Counted from the first letter of the stretch, positions 15,185-24,764 are shown. The stretch: DNA of 44,366 nucleotides from Pseudarthrobacter sp. C4D7 (GCF_013359725.1 NZ_JABFMW010000030.1:1-44366); one strand, 5' to 3'. A program made the numbers and translations. Notes: generated from the sequence alone by a model not told the origin.

Positions 15185-17152
15185 ATGACATCTGTTCACG
15201 ATATCCACGCACCGGCGGCAGGCGAGGGCGCCGGCCACGGTTCCACAGCGGGGCCCGTCGGGGCGACGGCGTCAGGACACTATGCGCTCCGCCCGCTGGC
15301 CTTCGACGCCGCGCGGCTGCACCCGGAGGGGCACCTGGGAAGCTGGCAGGAGCTGAACCGCACCGCCACCATCCCGCACTGCATTGCCAATGTGGAGTCC
15401 AGCGGCGCGCTGGACAATTTCCGGCGGCTGGCCGGCGAAAGCGATGCGGCCTTCCGCGGCTTCTGGTTCCAGGACACCGACCTTTACAAGACGCTGGAAG
15501 CGGTGGGCTGGGAAGCCGGCCGCCAGGCGGACCCGTGCTGGGAAGAGTACCTGCAGTCCATGGGTGACCTGCTCGCCAAGGTCCAGGAACCTGACGGCTA
15601 CCTGAATACCTGGGTCCAGGGGGTGGAGCCCGGCCAGCGCTGGGACAAGCTGCAGTGGAGCCACGAACTGTACACCGCCGGCCACCTGCTCCAGGCCGCC
15701 GTGGCCGTGGCCCGCACCACCGGAAGCGCCACGGTGGTGGATGTTGCCCGCCGGGTAGCTGACTGCATCGTGGAAGCCTTCGGCCCGGGCGGCATCGAAA
15801 AGATCGATGGACACCCCGAGGTGGAGACAGCCCTGGTGGAGCTCTACCGCCTGACCGGGGACAAGCGTTACCTCGACACCGCCGTCCGGCAGCTGGACCT
15901 GCGCGGCCACGGCATCCTGCCCGACGACAGGTTCGGACGCCAGTACTTCCAGGACCACCTCCCCATCCGCAAGGCCGCCCACGAGGCCACCGGGCACGCC
16001 GTGCGGCAGGTCTACCTCTCCACCGGAGTGGCCGATGCCTACCTTGAAAACGGTGACCCCACCCTGCTGGAGGCCGCCGAATCGCTGTGGGACAACATCT
16101 TTTCGCAGAAGGCCTACCTGACCGGGGCACTGGGATCCCGCCACCGGGACGAGGCATTCGGCGACGCGTTCGAGCTGCCGCCGGACCGCGCCTACGCCGA
16201 AACATGCGCCTCGATCGCCAGCCTGCACTTCAGCTGGCGGCTCCTGCTGGCCACCGGCGACGGCAAATATGCCGACGAGATGGAACGTGCCCTCTACAAC
16301 GGCATCGCGGCATCCACCTCCATTGAGGGCGACAGCTTCTTCTACTCCAATCCCCTGCAACTGCGTACCGGCCATGACGGATCCACCGAGGACGCGCCGT
16401 CGGAACGCCTTTCCTGGTACGCATGCGCCTGCTGCCCGCCCAACCTGGCCCGGCTGGTGGCATCCCTGCACCACTATGTGGCCACGCAGGATGGGTCCGG
16501 GCTGCAGCTTCAGCTGCTGCACGACGGCGAGGTGCGGGCATCGGGGGCGCCCTTCGGCGGAGAGGTCACCGTTGCCACCACCACTGAATACCCGTGGGAC
16601 GAAGAAGCCAGCATCGTGGTGACCGCCCCCGCCGGCGAATGGACCCTTTCCGTGCGCGTCCCCTCCTGGTGCGGGGATCCGCGGGTGGCCATCGACGGCC
16701 AGCCTGTGGAGGCGCAGTCGGACGCGGCAGGCTACCTGCGGCTGCGCCGCGACTGGGAAGGAAGCACCACAGTCCAGCTCACACTCCCCATGCCGGTCCG
16801 CGTTGTTAGCGCTCACCCCAAGGTGGATGCCGTGCGTGGGACGGTGGCGTTGGTGCGCGGGCCGGTGGTCTATTGCCTGGAGCAGCATGACCAGGCCGAC
16901 GGTGTGGTCCTGGAAGACCTCGCCATCGACGCGTCGGCTCCGGTGGACATCATCCCGGCGGCGGGCATCCCGGGAGTCCGCACGGCACTCCGGGCCGCCG
17001 GCGTGGTCCGGCCCCCGGCCGGGCAGCAGCTCTATGGCACCCACGGCGCTGCTGCGGCGGAGGAGCGGCCCGTCCCGCTGACTGCCATTCCGTATTTCCG
17101 CTGGGCAAACCGCGGGCCGGCCGCCATGCGGGTCTGGATCCCCGTCGCCTAG
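15185..17152 (+). CDS. Beta-L-arabinofuranosidase, glycoside hydrolase family 127
   Basis: A 655-residue GH127 enzyme, the family of Bifidobacterium HypBA1, which releases L-arabinofuranose from beta-1,2-arabino-oligosaccharides such as those on plant hydroxyproline-rich glycoproteins. The zinc-cysteine active site is intact: E339 and C341 in YAETCAS, and C416-C417 in CACCPPN, with C416 the expected nucleophile. E323 (DEAFG) is at the expected acid/base spacing. An (alpha/alpha)6-type helical domain precedes a C-terminal beta-sandwich. There is no signal peptide, so it acts inside the cell on imported oligosaccharide. The start is the ATG at 15185, behind GGAAGAG. It is first in an operon with the sugar importer and divergent from lacI. 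Confidence 0.93.
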   Translation: MTSVHDIHAPAAGEGAGHGSTAGPVGATASGHYALRPLAFDAARLHPEGHLGSWQELNRTATIPHCIANVESSGALDNFRRLAGESDAAFRGFWFQDTDLYKTLEAVGWEAGRQADPCWEEYLQSMGDLLAKVQEPDGYLNTWVQGVEPGQRWDKLQWSHELYTAGHLLQAAVAVARTTGSATVVDVARRVADCIVEAFGPGGIEKIDGHPEVETALVELYRLTGDKRYLDTAVRQLDLRGHGILPDDRFGRQYFQDHLPIRKAAHEATGHAVRQVYLSTGVADAYLENGDPTLLEAAESLWDNIFSQKAYLTGALGSRHRDEAFGDAFELPPDRAYAETCASIASLHFSWRLLLATGDGKYADEMERALYNGIAASTSIEGDSFFYSNPLQLRTGHDGSTEDAPSERLSWYACACCPPNLARLVASLHHYVATQDGSGLQLQLLHDGEVRASGAPFGGEVTVATTTEYPWDEEASIVVTAPAGEWTLSVRVPSWCGDPRVAIDGQPVEAQSDAAGYLRLRRDWEGSTTVQLTLPMPVRVVSAHPKVDAVRGTVALVRGPVVYCLEQHDQADGVVLEDLAIDASAPVDIIPAAGIPGVRTALRAAGVVRPPAGQQLYGTHGAAAAEERPVPLTAIPYFRWANRGPAAMRVWIPVA

Positions 17153-17190
17153 TTGCACCTCAACCCCATCACTATGAAGAGGATCGGCAC

Positions 17191-18480
17191 ATGAAACGCA
17201 CAAAACTCGCCGCAGCATTGGCGCTGGCGGCATCTCTCGCCCTCACAGCCACCGGCTGCGGCGCACCTTCCGGCTCTGACTCGCTGCAGGCCTCCTCCGG
17301 CGGGGAACCCAGCGGCACCATCACCCTCTGGGCACGCGATTCGCAGAAAGGATTCATGGACATCCTTGCGGACGCGTACAACAAGTCGCACAAGGCCCAG
17401 GTCCAGGTCACCATCGTGCCCAGCGGAAACTTCGTCCAGAAGTTCGGCACCGCCAGCGCCGGCGGGTCCGGACCGGACGTGGCCTCGATCGACCTGGTCT
17501 ACCTGCCCTATTTTGCTTCCACCGGCGTCCTGCAGGACATCACGGATGAGGCCGCGAAGCTGCCGTACAAGGACAAGCTCAGTCCGTCCCACGCCCGGCT
17601 CTCCACCTGGGAGGACAAGACCTACGCCCTTCCGTTCACGGCGGAAGCGTCCGTGCTGTTCTACAACAAGGAACTGTTCCAAAAGGCAGGGCTGGATCCT
17701 GCCAAGCCGCCGGCCAGCTTCGAGGAAATCCTCAACGCGGCCAAGAAGATCCGGGCTCTGGGGCCGGACACCTACGGCTTCACCATGGCCGGGCAGTGCG
17801 GTGGCTGCAACATTTTCGAGTTCACCCCCAGCGTCTGGGCCAGCGGCGGGGACGTGCTCTCCGCCGACGGCAAAACCGCCAAGCTGGACTCCCCCGAGGT
17901 CACCAAGGCGTTGACGTTCTACAAGCAGATGCACGACGCCGGCGTGATGCCTGAGGCGGCAAAGACCGATTCCGGCACGGCCCAGCCCGCGCTGGTCCAA
18001 GCCGGAAAGGTGGGCATGGTGGTGCTGGGAGCCTTCTTCACGCAGACGCTGAACACGGACAAGAAGATCGATTACGGTATCGCTCCCATCCCGGGCGAGA
18101 CCGGCGGCTCGGCCTCCTTCGCCGGCGGCGACAACATCGCGGTCACCACGGGTTCGAAGAACAAGCCGGCGGCCTGGGACTTTGTCAAATGGGCCACCGG
18201 GGACGAGGCACAGACCTTGCTGGCCAAGAACTCCATCGTTCCGGTCAGGACTGACCTCGTGAAGAGCGTCTACGCCTCAGCCGATCCGCGCAATGAGATC
18301 TTCAGCAAGGCGTTGGAGACCGGCAAGACGCCGTACAGCGTGGTGGAAAACAAGCTGTTCAACGACAACAACGGGCCATGGGCCACCATGATCAACGAGG
18401 CCGTTTTTGGCGGCGACGTCCAGGCAGCGCAGCAGAAGGCACAGCAGTCTGCCCAGCAGATCATCCAGACCGGACCCTGA
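17191..18480 (+). CDS. Sugar ABC transporter substrate-binding lipoprotein
   Basis: A 429-residue extracellular solute-binding protein (family 1, CUT1 type). It has a lipoprotein signal: MKRTK, a hydrophobic stretch, then the lipobox TATGC with C23 to be lipidated. The mature part shows the usual ITLWARDS start, DVASIDLVYLPYFA, and WASGGDVLSADGKTA segments of sugar-binding proteins. Anchored on the outer face of the membrane, it would capture the arabino-oligosaccharide and pass it to the two permeases downstream. It follows GH127 by 38 bases with AAGAGGA upstream. A very stable hairpin lies just after its stop, which would favour higher expression of this protein than of the permeases. Confidence 0.94.
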   Translation: MKRTKLAAALALAASLALTATGCGAPSGSDSLQASSGGEPSGTITLWARDSQKGFMDILADAYNKSHKAQVQVTIVPSGNFVQKFGTASAGGSGPDVASIDLVYLPYFASTGVLQDITDEAAKLPYKDKLSPSHARLSTWEDKTYALPFTAEASVLFYNKELFQKAGLDPAKPPASFEEILNAAKKIRALGPDTYGFTMAGQCGGCNIFEFTPSVWASGGDVLSADGKTAKLDSPEVTKALTFYKQMHDAGVMPEAAKTDSGTAQPALVQAGKVGMVVLGAFFTQTLNTDKKIDYGIAPIPGETGGSASFAGGDNIAVTTGSKNKPAAWDFVKWATGDEAQTLLAKNSIVPVRTDLVKSVYASADPRNEIFSKALETGKTPYSVVENKLFNDNNGPWATMINEAVFGGDVQAAQQKAQQSAQQIIQTGP

Positions 18481-18486
18481 CATTCC

Positions 18487-18519
18487 ACAGGTGCTGCCGC
18501 ATGCCGCGGCAGCACCTGT
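18487..18519 (+). promoter_or_regulatory. Perfect intercistronic hairpin after the binding-protein gene
   Basis: A perfect 14-base stem, ACAGGTGCTGCCGC and its complement, with a 5-base loop (ATGCC). It starts six bases after the binding-protein stop codon and ends nine bases before the permease ribosome-binding site. It lacks a T tract, so it is more likely an mRNA-protecting or partial-terminator element than a full stop. Confidence 0.8.
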
Positions 18520-18541
18520 CTTGTCCCAAAGGAGAACTACC

Positions 18542-19501
18542 TTGGCACACAACACCATCGTGACGGCGCGGCCCGGCAAGTCCGGACGCCCGTCGGTGCC
18601 CATGCGTCCCCTGAAGCGGCGGCGGACCCTCTCCACCTCGCGCAGCAGGCTCGGCGCCATGGTGGTCAGCCCCGCACTGATCCTTCTCACCGTCTTCTTC
18701 TTCCTGCCCGTAGTCCTGATGCTGTGGATGTCCCTGAACCGCTGGCCGCTGCTGGGAAAAATCAGCTTCATCGGCCTGGGAAACTACTCGGCGGCATTCC
18801 AGGACCAGGACTTCCTGCGGGCGGCCGGATTCACCCTGCTCTACACGCTGATCATGACGCCGATGCTGCTGGTGATCGGCGTAGCCCTGGCACTCCTCAT
18901 CCGTCGCCCCGGGAAAGCGTCCAGGGTGTTCCAGTCCATCTACTTCCTGCCGGTCGTGGTCGGCTTTGCCGCCGCCGGGTACCTGTGGCTGTTCATGGCC
19001 CAGCCCAATATCGGGCCCATGCTGGACCTGCTCACCCGGGCAGGGCTGGCCTCCCATTCAGACAACTGGTTTGGAACATTCGCCACCGCACTGGGCATCG
19101 TGTGCGCGATGGTGGTGTGGAAGGTCGCGGGGATGCAGATGCTGCTGCTGAACTCGGGGCTGCAGTCCATTCCCGTCGAGCTCGAAGAGGCGGCCAGGAT
19201 CGACGGCGCCACCCGGACGCAGGTGTTCCGCTACATCATCCTGCCGCTGCTGCGGCCCACCCTGGCCCTGCTGCTCGTGTTCTCGGTGGCGGGCTCCCTG
19301 CTGGCGTTCGACCAGTTCTACATCATGACCAGTGGCGGCCCGGCAAACCAGACCATCACCGCCGTTTACCACATCTACCGGGTTTCCTTCCAGGGTTTCC
19401 AGCTCGGGTACGGCGCCGCACTTTCGGCCCTGCTGATGATCGTGCTGGCCATTGTCAGCGCTGTCCAGATGCTCATCCTCCGCAATTCGGACCACAACTA
19501 G
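18542..19501 (+). CDS. Carbohydrate ABC transporter permease (MalF type)
   Basis: A 319-residue inner-membrane permease with six predicted helices after a basic N-terminal tail (MRPLKRRRTLSTSRSR). The cytoplasmic ATPase-contact loop reads EEAARIDGATRTQVFRYIILP, a textbook EAA motif. The start is a TTG at 18542, chosen because AAAGGAG (18528-18534) sits seven bases before it; the frame upstream lies inside the binding-protein gene, and the first ATG at 18602 would discard that strong site. It pairs with the next gene to form the membrane channel of the importer. Confidence 0.92.
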   Translation: MAHNTIVTARPGKSGRPSVPMRPLKRRRTLSTSRSRLGAMVVSPALILLTVFFFLPVVLMLWMSLNRWPLLGKISFIGLGNYSAAFQDQDFLRAAGFTLLYTLIMTPMLLVIGVALALLIRRPGKASRVFQSIYFLPVVVGFAAAGYLWLFMAQPNIGPMLDLLTRAGLASHSDNWFGTFATALGIVCAMVVWKVAGMQMLLLNSGLQSIPVELEEAARIDGATRTQVFRYIILPLLRPTLALLLVFSVAGSLLAFDQFYIMTSGGPANQTITAVYHIYRVSFQGFQLGYGAALSALLMIVLAIVSAVQMLILRNSDHN

Positions 19502-19529
19502 TCCACCACTTCGGAAACGGACATTTTCC

Positions 19530-20390
19530 ATGACTTCACTGCAGTCCAGTCTCCGCCCGGTGCCCCGTGCAGCCTGGTGGATCATCAATACCAGCCTCGC
19601 GGCACTGGTCCTCTATCCGTTCTGGGTGGTGCTCTCCCAGTCCATCAAGTCCCCCGCCGAGGCCGCGGCCGCGCCGCCGACACTGTTTCCCGGTTCATTT
19701 TCATGGGGGAACTTCGCCAAGCTCTTCACCAACGAGAACGGCGGCGCGGGCTTCATCCAGCAACTGGGCAACAGCGTCCTGGTCTCCGTTGGCGCCACCC
19801 TCCTGACCATCGTGTTGAGCACGCTCGCCTGCTACGGTTTCGCCAGGCTCCGGTTCCGGGGCAGCAACCTGCTGTTCTTCGCAACGCTGGCAACGTTCAT
19901 GATTCCGTTCCAGGCGGTCATCACTCCGCTGTACCTGGTGCTGCACCAGATCGGCCTAACCAACAACCTCCTGGGCCTGATGCTCGTCTACACCACCTTC
20001 AACCTGCCTTTTGGCATCTTCCTGATGCGGAATTCTTTTGCCGCGCTTCCGTCAAGCATTGAGGAAGCGGCACTGGTGGACGGATGCGGGGTACTGCGCG
20101 CCATGGTCCGGGTGCTGCTTCCGGTAGCAATTCCGGGGGTCATCAGCACTGCTCTGTTCACCTTCTTCGCCTCATGGAACGAGTTCTTTGCAGCGCTGAT
20201 CCTGATGACGGACCAGTCCAAATACACCCTGCCCGTGGCCTTGAACGTACTCTCCAGCGGAACCTTCGGGACGCTGGACTGGGGAGCGCTGCAGGCCGGC
20301 GTCGCCGTGACGATCGTCCCCTGCATCGGCATTTACGTCCTGCTGCAGAAGTACTACGTGGGAGGCATGCTCACAGGCGCCATGAAGTAG
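19530..20390 (+). CDS. Carbohydrate ABC transporter permease (MalG type)
   Basis: A 286-residue membrane permease with six helices. The EAA loop is EEAALVDGCGVLRAMVRVLLPVA, with a Cys where DGA is usual (DGC). The N-terminus AAWWIINTSLAALVLYPFWVVLSQSIKS and the C-terminal LLQKYYVGGMLTGAMK are typical of the MalG-like partner. It starts 28 bases after the first permease. No ATP-binding gene follows; CUT1 importers in Actinobacteria often share one ATPase (MsiK) encoded elsewhere. It is the last gene of the operon as judged by the promoter-like sequence before dinB. Confidence 0.93.
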   Translation: MTSLQSSLRPVPRAAWWIINTSLAALVLYPFWVVLSQSIKSPAEAAAAPPTLFPGSFSWGNFAKLFTNENGGAGFIQQLGNSVLVSVGATLLTIVLSTLACYGFARLRFRGSNLLFFATLATFMIPFQAVITPLYLVLHQIGLTNNLLGLMLVYTTFNLPFGIFLMRNSFAALPSSIEEAALVDGCGVLRAMVRVLLPVAIPGVISTALFTFFASWNEFFAALILMTDQSKYTLPVALNVLSSGTFGTLDWGALQAGVAVTIVPCIGIYVLLQKYYVGGMLTGAMK

Positions 20391-20426
20391 CGCAAACACA
20401 CGACGTCCGTCCGGTGCCGTCCTTGC

Positions 20427-20432
20427 TAGGGT
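20427..20432 (+). promoter_or_regulatory. Leaderless -10 box of the DinB-fold gene
   Basis: TAGGGT (TANNNT) ends six bases before the ATG at 20439, and no ribosome-binding site is visible, so a leaderless transcript is likely. Confidence 0.5.
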
Positions 20433-20438
20433 CTGCGT

Positions 20439-20945
20439 ATGGCACCCCACTTCCACTCCATGGACGACGTCATCAACCAGCCTGAGCGGACCCAGTTCGA
20501 GTTCTTCCTGGACGAGCACCGGGCTGCGATCAACGACTGCCTGGACGGGCTGACCGGGGAGCAGGCCAGGCGCAGGCTCGTCCCTTCCCGGACGACGCTG
20601 CTGGGCCTGGTCAAGCACGCCACCTTTGTGGAGAAGGTGTGGTTCGATGAGGCTTTCACCGGCCGCCCGCGCAGCGACATCGGGATCCCCGCCACGCCGG
20701 ACGAGTCATTCATCCTTGACGACGGCGACACGGTGAACTCCGTCCGGAACGCCCACCGGGAAGCCTGCGCCGCTTCCCGTGCCGCGGCAGCTTCCCTGGG
20801 CCTGGATGACGTGGTGACCGGGAACCGGCGCGGCCCCGTCCCGCTGCGCTGGCTGTACCTGCACATGCTGCGCGAACTGGCGCAGCACTGCGGCCACGCA
20901 GACATCCTGCGCGAACAGATCCTGGCGGAGGAGCGCGCCAACTGA
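20439..20945 (+). CDS. DinB/DUF664 family protein
   Basis: A 168-residue four-helix-bundle protein of the DinB superfamily (DUF664 branch), a group that contains mycothiol- and bacillithiol-dependent transferases and hydrolases. Three spaced histidines likely bind the metal: LVKHATFVEKVW and HCGHADILREQ. Residues QFEFFLDEHRAAINDCLDGLT form helix one. In mycothiol-producing Actinobacteria such proteins are candidate mycothiol S-transferases; the substrate is unknown here. The start at 20439 is favoured by the TANNNT box; an internal ATG (MDDV) at 20460 is possible. It shares its strand with the ABC operon, but probably has its own promoter. Confidence 0.85.
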   Translation: MAPHFHSMDDVINQPERTQFEFFLDEHRAAINDCLDGLTGEQARRRLVPSRTTLLGLVKHATFVEKVWFDEAFTGRPRSDIGIPATPDESFILDDGDTVNSVRNAHREACAASRAAAASLGLDDVVTGNRRGPVPLRWLYLHMLRELAQHCGHADILREQILAEERAN

Positions 20946-20972
20946 CGCCGAGAGACTCCCCCGGGTTCCCCG

Positions 20973-22022
20973 TCACGCCACCAGCCGGGCCACCAGCTCG
21001 CCCCGACTGCCGACCCCCACCTTCCCGAAGACCGATTTCAGGTGGTCGTGGACCGTGTGCGGGGAAATGAAGAGGTGCCGGGCGATCTCCGCCGTCGAGT
21101 TTCCCGTCAGCACCTCAAGGCATACGTCGCGTTCCCGGGCCGTGACGCCATACGCCATCAGCAGCAGGCCGGCGAGTTCATGGGTGGTGGCCGGTTCCAC
21201 AGTGACCACCATCTGCTCCGGGTCATCGCCGGTGATCAGCCTGCTGGCCTGCAGCACCACCCAGTTGTTCGCCGCGTCCCGCATCCTTGCCCGGGCGGTC
21301 CCGGACACTGCCGCGTGCGCCTGTGCCACCACCGCATAGAGCGTCTGGCTGAACCGGCCCGGCGCCGCGTCCTCCACGGCCGCGAGCCAGGCAGCGGCCG
21401 CGGGAGTAGCGGCACGCAGGTCACCGCGCAGGCCGGCCAGGACAATGACGGGCCCGACGGCGGCCGGTCCGGCCGTGCGGGCCACGCGGACCACGGCGCG
21501 GGTGGCCGCAGCCAGGGTGGCGGAGATGGCGGAGAGGAACTCCACCTCCCGGTCGGAGAAATCCCGGCCCGCCTCCCGGAAGATGCTGCCCACTCCCCAG
21601 CACGCCTCATCCACCCGAAATGCTGCGCGGAGCTCGTGTTCCAGGCCCAGCGGCCTGAGCAGGTCGTTGATCCGGACGCTGCCGGCCACCTCCCGGTGCG
21701 GCGCGTCCGAAATCCTGGCTACGGGCCGGGGCCGCCGCAGCAGCTCCACGAAGGTGTTCGGCTCCCGTCCCATGTACTCCGACTGGGCAAACCGCAGGAA
21801 GTACTCCTCGAACTGAAGGCTGGGCACCGGCCACCGCTGCCAGTTGGAAATGGAGGTCATCGCCATCGAATCGGGGTCGACGCCGGCCCAGCAGCCCTGC
21901 TCGAACGGCACCTCGCGCTGCACGACGGCGAGCGCCGACGCGTAGAGGTCGGCCAGGTCCATCCCGGCGGCGGCCATGGCCGCGATCTCCCGCCGGGCAC
22001 GCTCCGCGCGCTCCTCCCACAT
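20973..22022 (-). CDS. LuxR-type helix-turn-helix regulator with sensor-like N-terminus
   Basis: A 349-residue regulator. The C-terminal 60 residues are a LuxR/GerE DNA-binding domain: YGVTARERDVCLEVLTGNSTAEIARHLFISPHTVHDHLKSVFGKVGV, with the conserved T-x-R-E and S-P-H-T-V-x-x-H-L-K motifs. The N-terminal about 200 residues look like a GAF-type sensor (PFEQGCWAGVDPDSMAMTSIS, then REVEFLSAISATLAAATR), though no chromophore or metal ligands can be named. The start at 22022 (MWEERAER) has GATACT six bases upstream and no ribosome-binding site, pointing to a leaderless mRNA. Target genes unknown. Confidence 0.88.
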   Translation of the reverse strand: MWEERAERARREIAAMAAAGMDLADLYASALAVVQREVPFEQGCWAGVDPDSMAMTSISNWQRWPVPSLQFEEYFLRFAQSEYMGREPNTFVELLRRPRPVARISDAPHREVAGSVRINDLLRPLGLEHELRAAFRVDEACWGVGSIFREAGRDFSDREVEFLSAISATLAAATRAVVRVARTAGPAAVGPVIVLAGLRGDLRAATPAAAAWLAAVEDAAPGRFSQTLYAVVAQAHAAVSGTARARMRDAANNWVVLQASRLITGDDPEQMVVTVEPATTHELAGLLLMAYGVTARERDVCLEVLTGNSTAEIARHLFISPHTVHDHLKSVFGKVGVGSRGELVARLVA

Positions 22023-22028
22023 ACTTCC

Positions 22029-22034
22029 AGTATC
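22029..22034 (-). promoter_or_regulatory. Leaderless -10 box of the LuxR-type gene
   Basis: GATACT, a near match to TANNNT (first base differs), ends six bases before the start codon at 22022. Confidence 0.4.
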
Positions 22035-22152
22035 GTCCCGGCGGCCGGCGCGGCAATCCCCTGATGTGGGGGTTTCCGGTGTGCCCGGGACCCCGGCGAG
22101 GGGGCGCAACGGTGCGTTCCGGCGTCGTACGTTCCCTGTATGAAGCCGGGCA

Positions 22153-22190
22153 CCTGGGCCGGTTCGGGCTGCTGCCCGAACCGGCCCAGG
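22153..22190 (-). terminator. Perfect 16-bp hairpin after ppsA
   Basis: CCTGGGCCGGTTCGGG (22153-22168) and its exact complement (22175-22190) with a 6-base loop begin 17 bases past the ppsA stop. There is no T tract, but the stem is very stable and separates ppsA from the next minus-strand gene, so it is the likely end of the lut-pps transcript. Confidence 0.8.
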
Positions 22191-22206
22191 GGTAGGTGGC
22201 TACGTG

Positions 22207-24618
22207 CTAGACACCGGCCGCCGCGGCAACGTTCGGCGTCTCTTCCTGCGCCCCGGCGAGCCGGATCCAGGTGTCCACCACGGTGTCCGGGTTCAGCGAA
22301 ACGGAGTTGACGCCCTCCCTCACCAGCCACTCGGCGAAGTCTGCATGGTCGCTGGGGCCCTGGCCGCAGATGCCCACGTACTTTCCGCGGGCGCGGCAGG
22401 CCTTGATGGCCATACTGAGCAGCTTCTTCACGGCGGCGTCCCGTTCATCGAAGCTGTTGGCTACGATGGCCGAGTCCCGGTCCAGACCCAGGGTCAGCTG
22501 CGTCATGTCGTTGGAGCCGATGGAGAAGCCGTCGAAGTATTCCAGGAACTCGTCCGCCAGCAGCGCGTTGGAGGGCAGCTCGCACATCATGATCACTTCG
22601 AGGCCGTTTTCACCGCGGCGCAGGCCGTTCTCGGCCAGGAGATCGATGACGCCGCGCGCCTCATCCAGGGTCCGCACGAACGGGATCATCAGCTTGACGT
22701 TGGTCAGGCCCATCTCGTTGCGGACGAAAGACAGGGCCTCGCACTCGAGGTCGAAGCAGTCGCGGAAGGACGGTTCCAGGTACCGGGACGCACCGCGGAA
22801 GCCGATCATCGGGTTTTCCTCGTGCGGCTCGTACGCCGGGCCGCCGATCAGGTTGGCGTACTCGTTGGACTTGAAGTCGGACATGCGCACGATCACCGGC
22901 TCCGGGGCGAAGGCGGCCGCGATGGTGGCCACGCCCTCAGCCAGGCGCTTGATGTAGTACTCGCGGGGGCTGTTGTAGGCGGCGATCCGGCCACGGATTT
23001 CGGCGGCCACGTCCTCCGGCTGGCTGTCCAGGTTCAGCAGCGCCTTGGGGTGGATGCCGATCTGCCGGTTGATGATGAACTCCAGCCGGGCCAGGCCCAC
23101 CCCGTGATTGGGGAGCTGGGCGAACGTGAACGCCTGCTCCGGCGTGCCCACGTTCATCATGACCTTTACCGGCGCCTCGGGCAGCTGGGTGACGCCGGTT
23201 TCCTCAACGCTGAAGTCCAGCAGTCCTTCGTAGATGGTGCCGGTCTCGCCGTCGGCGCAGGAGACGGTGACCTCCTGGCCGTCAGTGAGGAAGTCCGTGG
23301 CGTTTCCGGTGCCCACGACGGCGGGGATCCCCAGTTCGCGGGCGATGATGGCGGCGTGGCAGGTACGTCCGCCGCGGTTGGTGACGATCGCGGAGGCGCG
23401 CTTCATGATGGGTTCCCAGTCGGGATCGGTCATGTCCGCCACCAGGACGTCGCCGGTCTGGAAGGAGGCCATCTGGTCGATGGAGGTGAGGATCCGGACC
23501 TTGCCGGCGCCGATCCGCTGGCCAATGGCGCGGCCTTCCACGAGCACCGGACCGGTCCCGTTCAGGCGGAACCGGCTCATGCTGCCCGGGGCGCGGCGTG
23601 ACTGCACGGTTTCCGGGCGTGCCTGCAGGATGTAGAGGCCGCCGTCGGTCCCGTCCTTGCCCCACTCAATGTCCATGGGACGGCCGTAGTGCTTCTCGAT
23701 GGCGACGGCATGCCGCGCAAGCTGCTCCACGTCGTCGTCCGTCAGGCTGAAGCGCGCGCGCAGGGAGTCCTCCACCGGCACGAAATCGATGGTGCGGCCG
23801 ATCTCGCTGCTGTTGGTGTAGGTCATCTGAAGGGCCTTCTCGCCCAGGCCGCGCTTGAGGATCGCCGGGCGGCCGGCCTCCAGGGCGGGCTTGTACACGT
23901 AGAACTCGTCAGGGTTCACGGCGCCCTGCACTACGGCCTCGCCCAACCCGTAGGAGGAGGTGACGAACACGGCGTCCTGGAAGCCTGACTCGGTGTCCAT
24001 GGTGAACATGACGCCGGACGCGCCGACGTCGGAGCGCACCATGCGCTGGATGCCGGCCGAGAGTGCCACCTCGGCGTGTTCGAACTTGTGGTGCACGCGG
24101 TAGGCGATGGCACGGTCGTTGTAGAGCGAGGCGAAGACGTCCTTGATGGCCTGCAGGATGTTCCCGATCCCGCGGACGTTCAGGAAGGTTTCCTGCTGCC
24201 CGGCGAAGGAGGCGTCGGGGAGGTCCTCCGCGGTGGCGCTGGACCGGACAGCCCAGGACAGGTCGGCGGAGCCGGCGTGCTTGTCCACCAGCTGCTGGTA
24301 CGCCTCGCGGACCTGCGCCTCGAAGTCCGGCAGGAAGGGGGTATCGCGGACCAGGGAGCGGATTTCCTGGCCGGCGGCGGCCAGGGCCGTCACGTCATCG
24401 GTGTCCAGACCCACCAGCCGGTCGGCAATCTTCTGGTCCAGGCCGGAATCGGACAGGAACCTGCGGTACGCGTCGGCCGTGGTGGCGAACCCGTCCGGAA
24501 CCTGGACGCCGGCAGAGGTCAGGTTCTGCACCATCTCGCCCAGGGAGGCGTTCTTGCCGCCCACCTTGTCCAGGTCCTTGAGTCCGAGTTCAGAGAACCA
24601 CAGAACGTCAGTCGTCAT
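22207..24618 (-). CDS. ppsA: Phosphoenolpyruvate synthase
   Basis: An 803-residue pyruvate, water dikinase that converts pyruvate and ATP to phosphoenolpyruvate, AMP and phosphate, the entry to gluconeogenesis from three-carbon acids. The order is the usual one. The N-terminal ATP-grasp domain has [12 protein letters not shown] at the start. The phosphohistidine swivel has [21 protein letters not shown], with the catalytic His at residue 421. The C-terminal TIM barrel has [14 protein letters not shown] and [15 protein letters not shown], and the active-site Cys is in GICGQGPSD. Length is normal. AAAGGAG precedes the ATG. It lies downstream of lutABC and of its own regulator ppsR on one strand, so lactate carbon flows lactate-pyruvate-PEP. 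Confidence 0.97.
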   Translation of the reverse strand: MTTDVLWFSELGLKDLDKVGGKNASLGEMVQNLTSAGVQVPDGFATTADAYRRFLSDSGLDQKIADRLVGLDTDDVTALAAAGQEIRSLVRDTPFLPDFEAQVREAYQQLVDKHAGSADLSWAVRSSATAEDLPDASFAGQQETFLNVRGIGNILQAIKDVFASLYNDRAIAYRVHHKFEHAEVALSAGIQRMVRSDVGASGVMFTMDTESGFQDAVFVTSSYGLGEAVVQGAVNPDEFYVYKPALEAGRPAILKRGLGEKALQMTYTNSSEIGRTIDFVPVEDSLRARFSLTDDDVEQLARHAVAIEKHYGRPMDIEWGKDGTDGGLYILQARPETVQSRRAPGSMSRFRLNGTGPVLVEGRAIGQRIGAGKVRILTSIDQMASFQTGDVLVADMTDPDWEPIMKRASAIVTNRGGRTCHAAIIARELGIPAVVGTGNATDFLTDGQEVTVSCADGETGTIYEGLLDFSVEETGVTQLPEAPVKVMMNVGTPEQAFTFAQLPNHGVGLARLEFIINRQIGIHPKALLNLDSQPEDVAAEIRGRIAAYNSPREYYIKRLAEGVATIAAAFAPEPVIVRMSDFKSNEYANLIGGPAYEPHEENPMIGFRGASRYLEPSFRDCFDLECEALSFVRNEMGLTNVKLMIPFVRTLDEARGVIDLLAENGLRRGENGLEVIMMCELPSNALLADEFLEYFDGFSIGSNDMTQLTLGLDRDSAIVANSFDERDAAVKKLLSMAIKACRARGKYVGICGQGPSDHADFAEWLVREGVNSVSLNPDTVVDTWIRLAGAQEETPNVAAAAGV

Positions 24619-24655
24619 ATTTACTGCTCCTTTGCAGAGGGTGGCGTAGGCATCG

Positions 24656-24682
24656 CCGGCCGCGCACGGTAGTGCCGGCCGG
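24656..24682 (-). promoter_or_regulatory. Hairpin in the ppsA leader
   Basis: Nearly complementary arms, CCGGCCGCGCAC (24656-24667) and GTGCCGGCCGG (24672-24682), with a 4-base loop and one bulge, lie 38-64 bases before ppsA. It could be a weak attenuator or processing site between ppsR and ppsA. Function unproven. Confidence 0.35.
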
Positions 24683-24764
24683 AAGAAAGATCCAGCTAAC
24701 AGTTTCAGGTCTGCAGCGGACTTTCCACATGATGTGCGCTACGCCACGTTTGTGAAATTCCGGG

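Noticed and set aside
15272..17233. Long minus-strand open frame opposite the GH127 gene
   Set aside because: Composition of a shadow frame; the plus strand encodes an intact GH127 active site.
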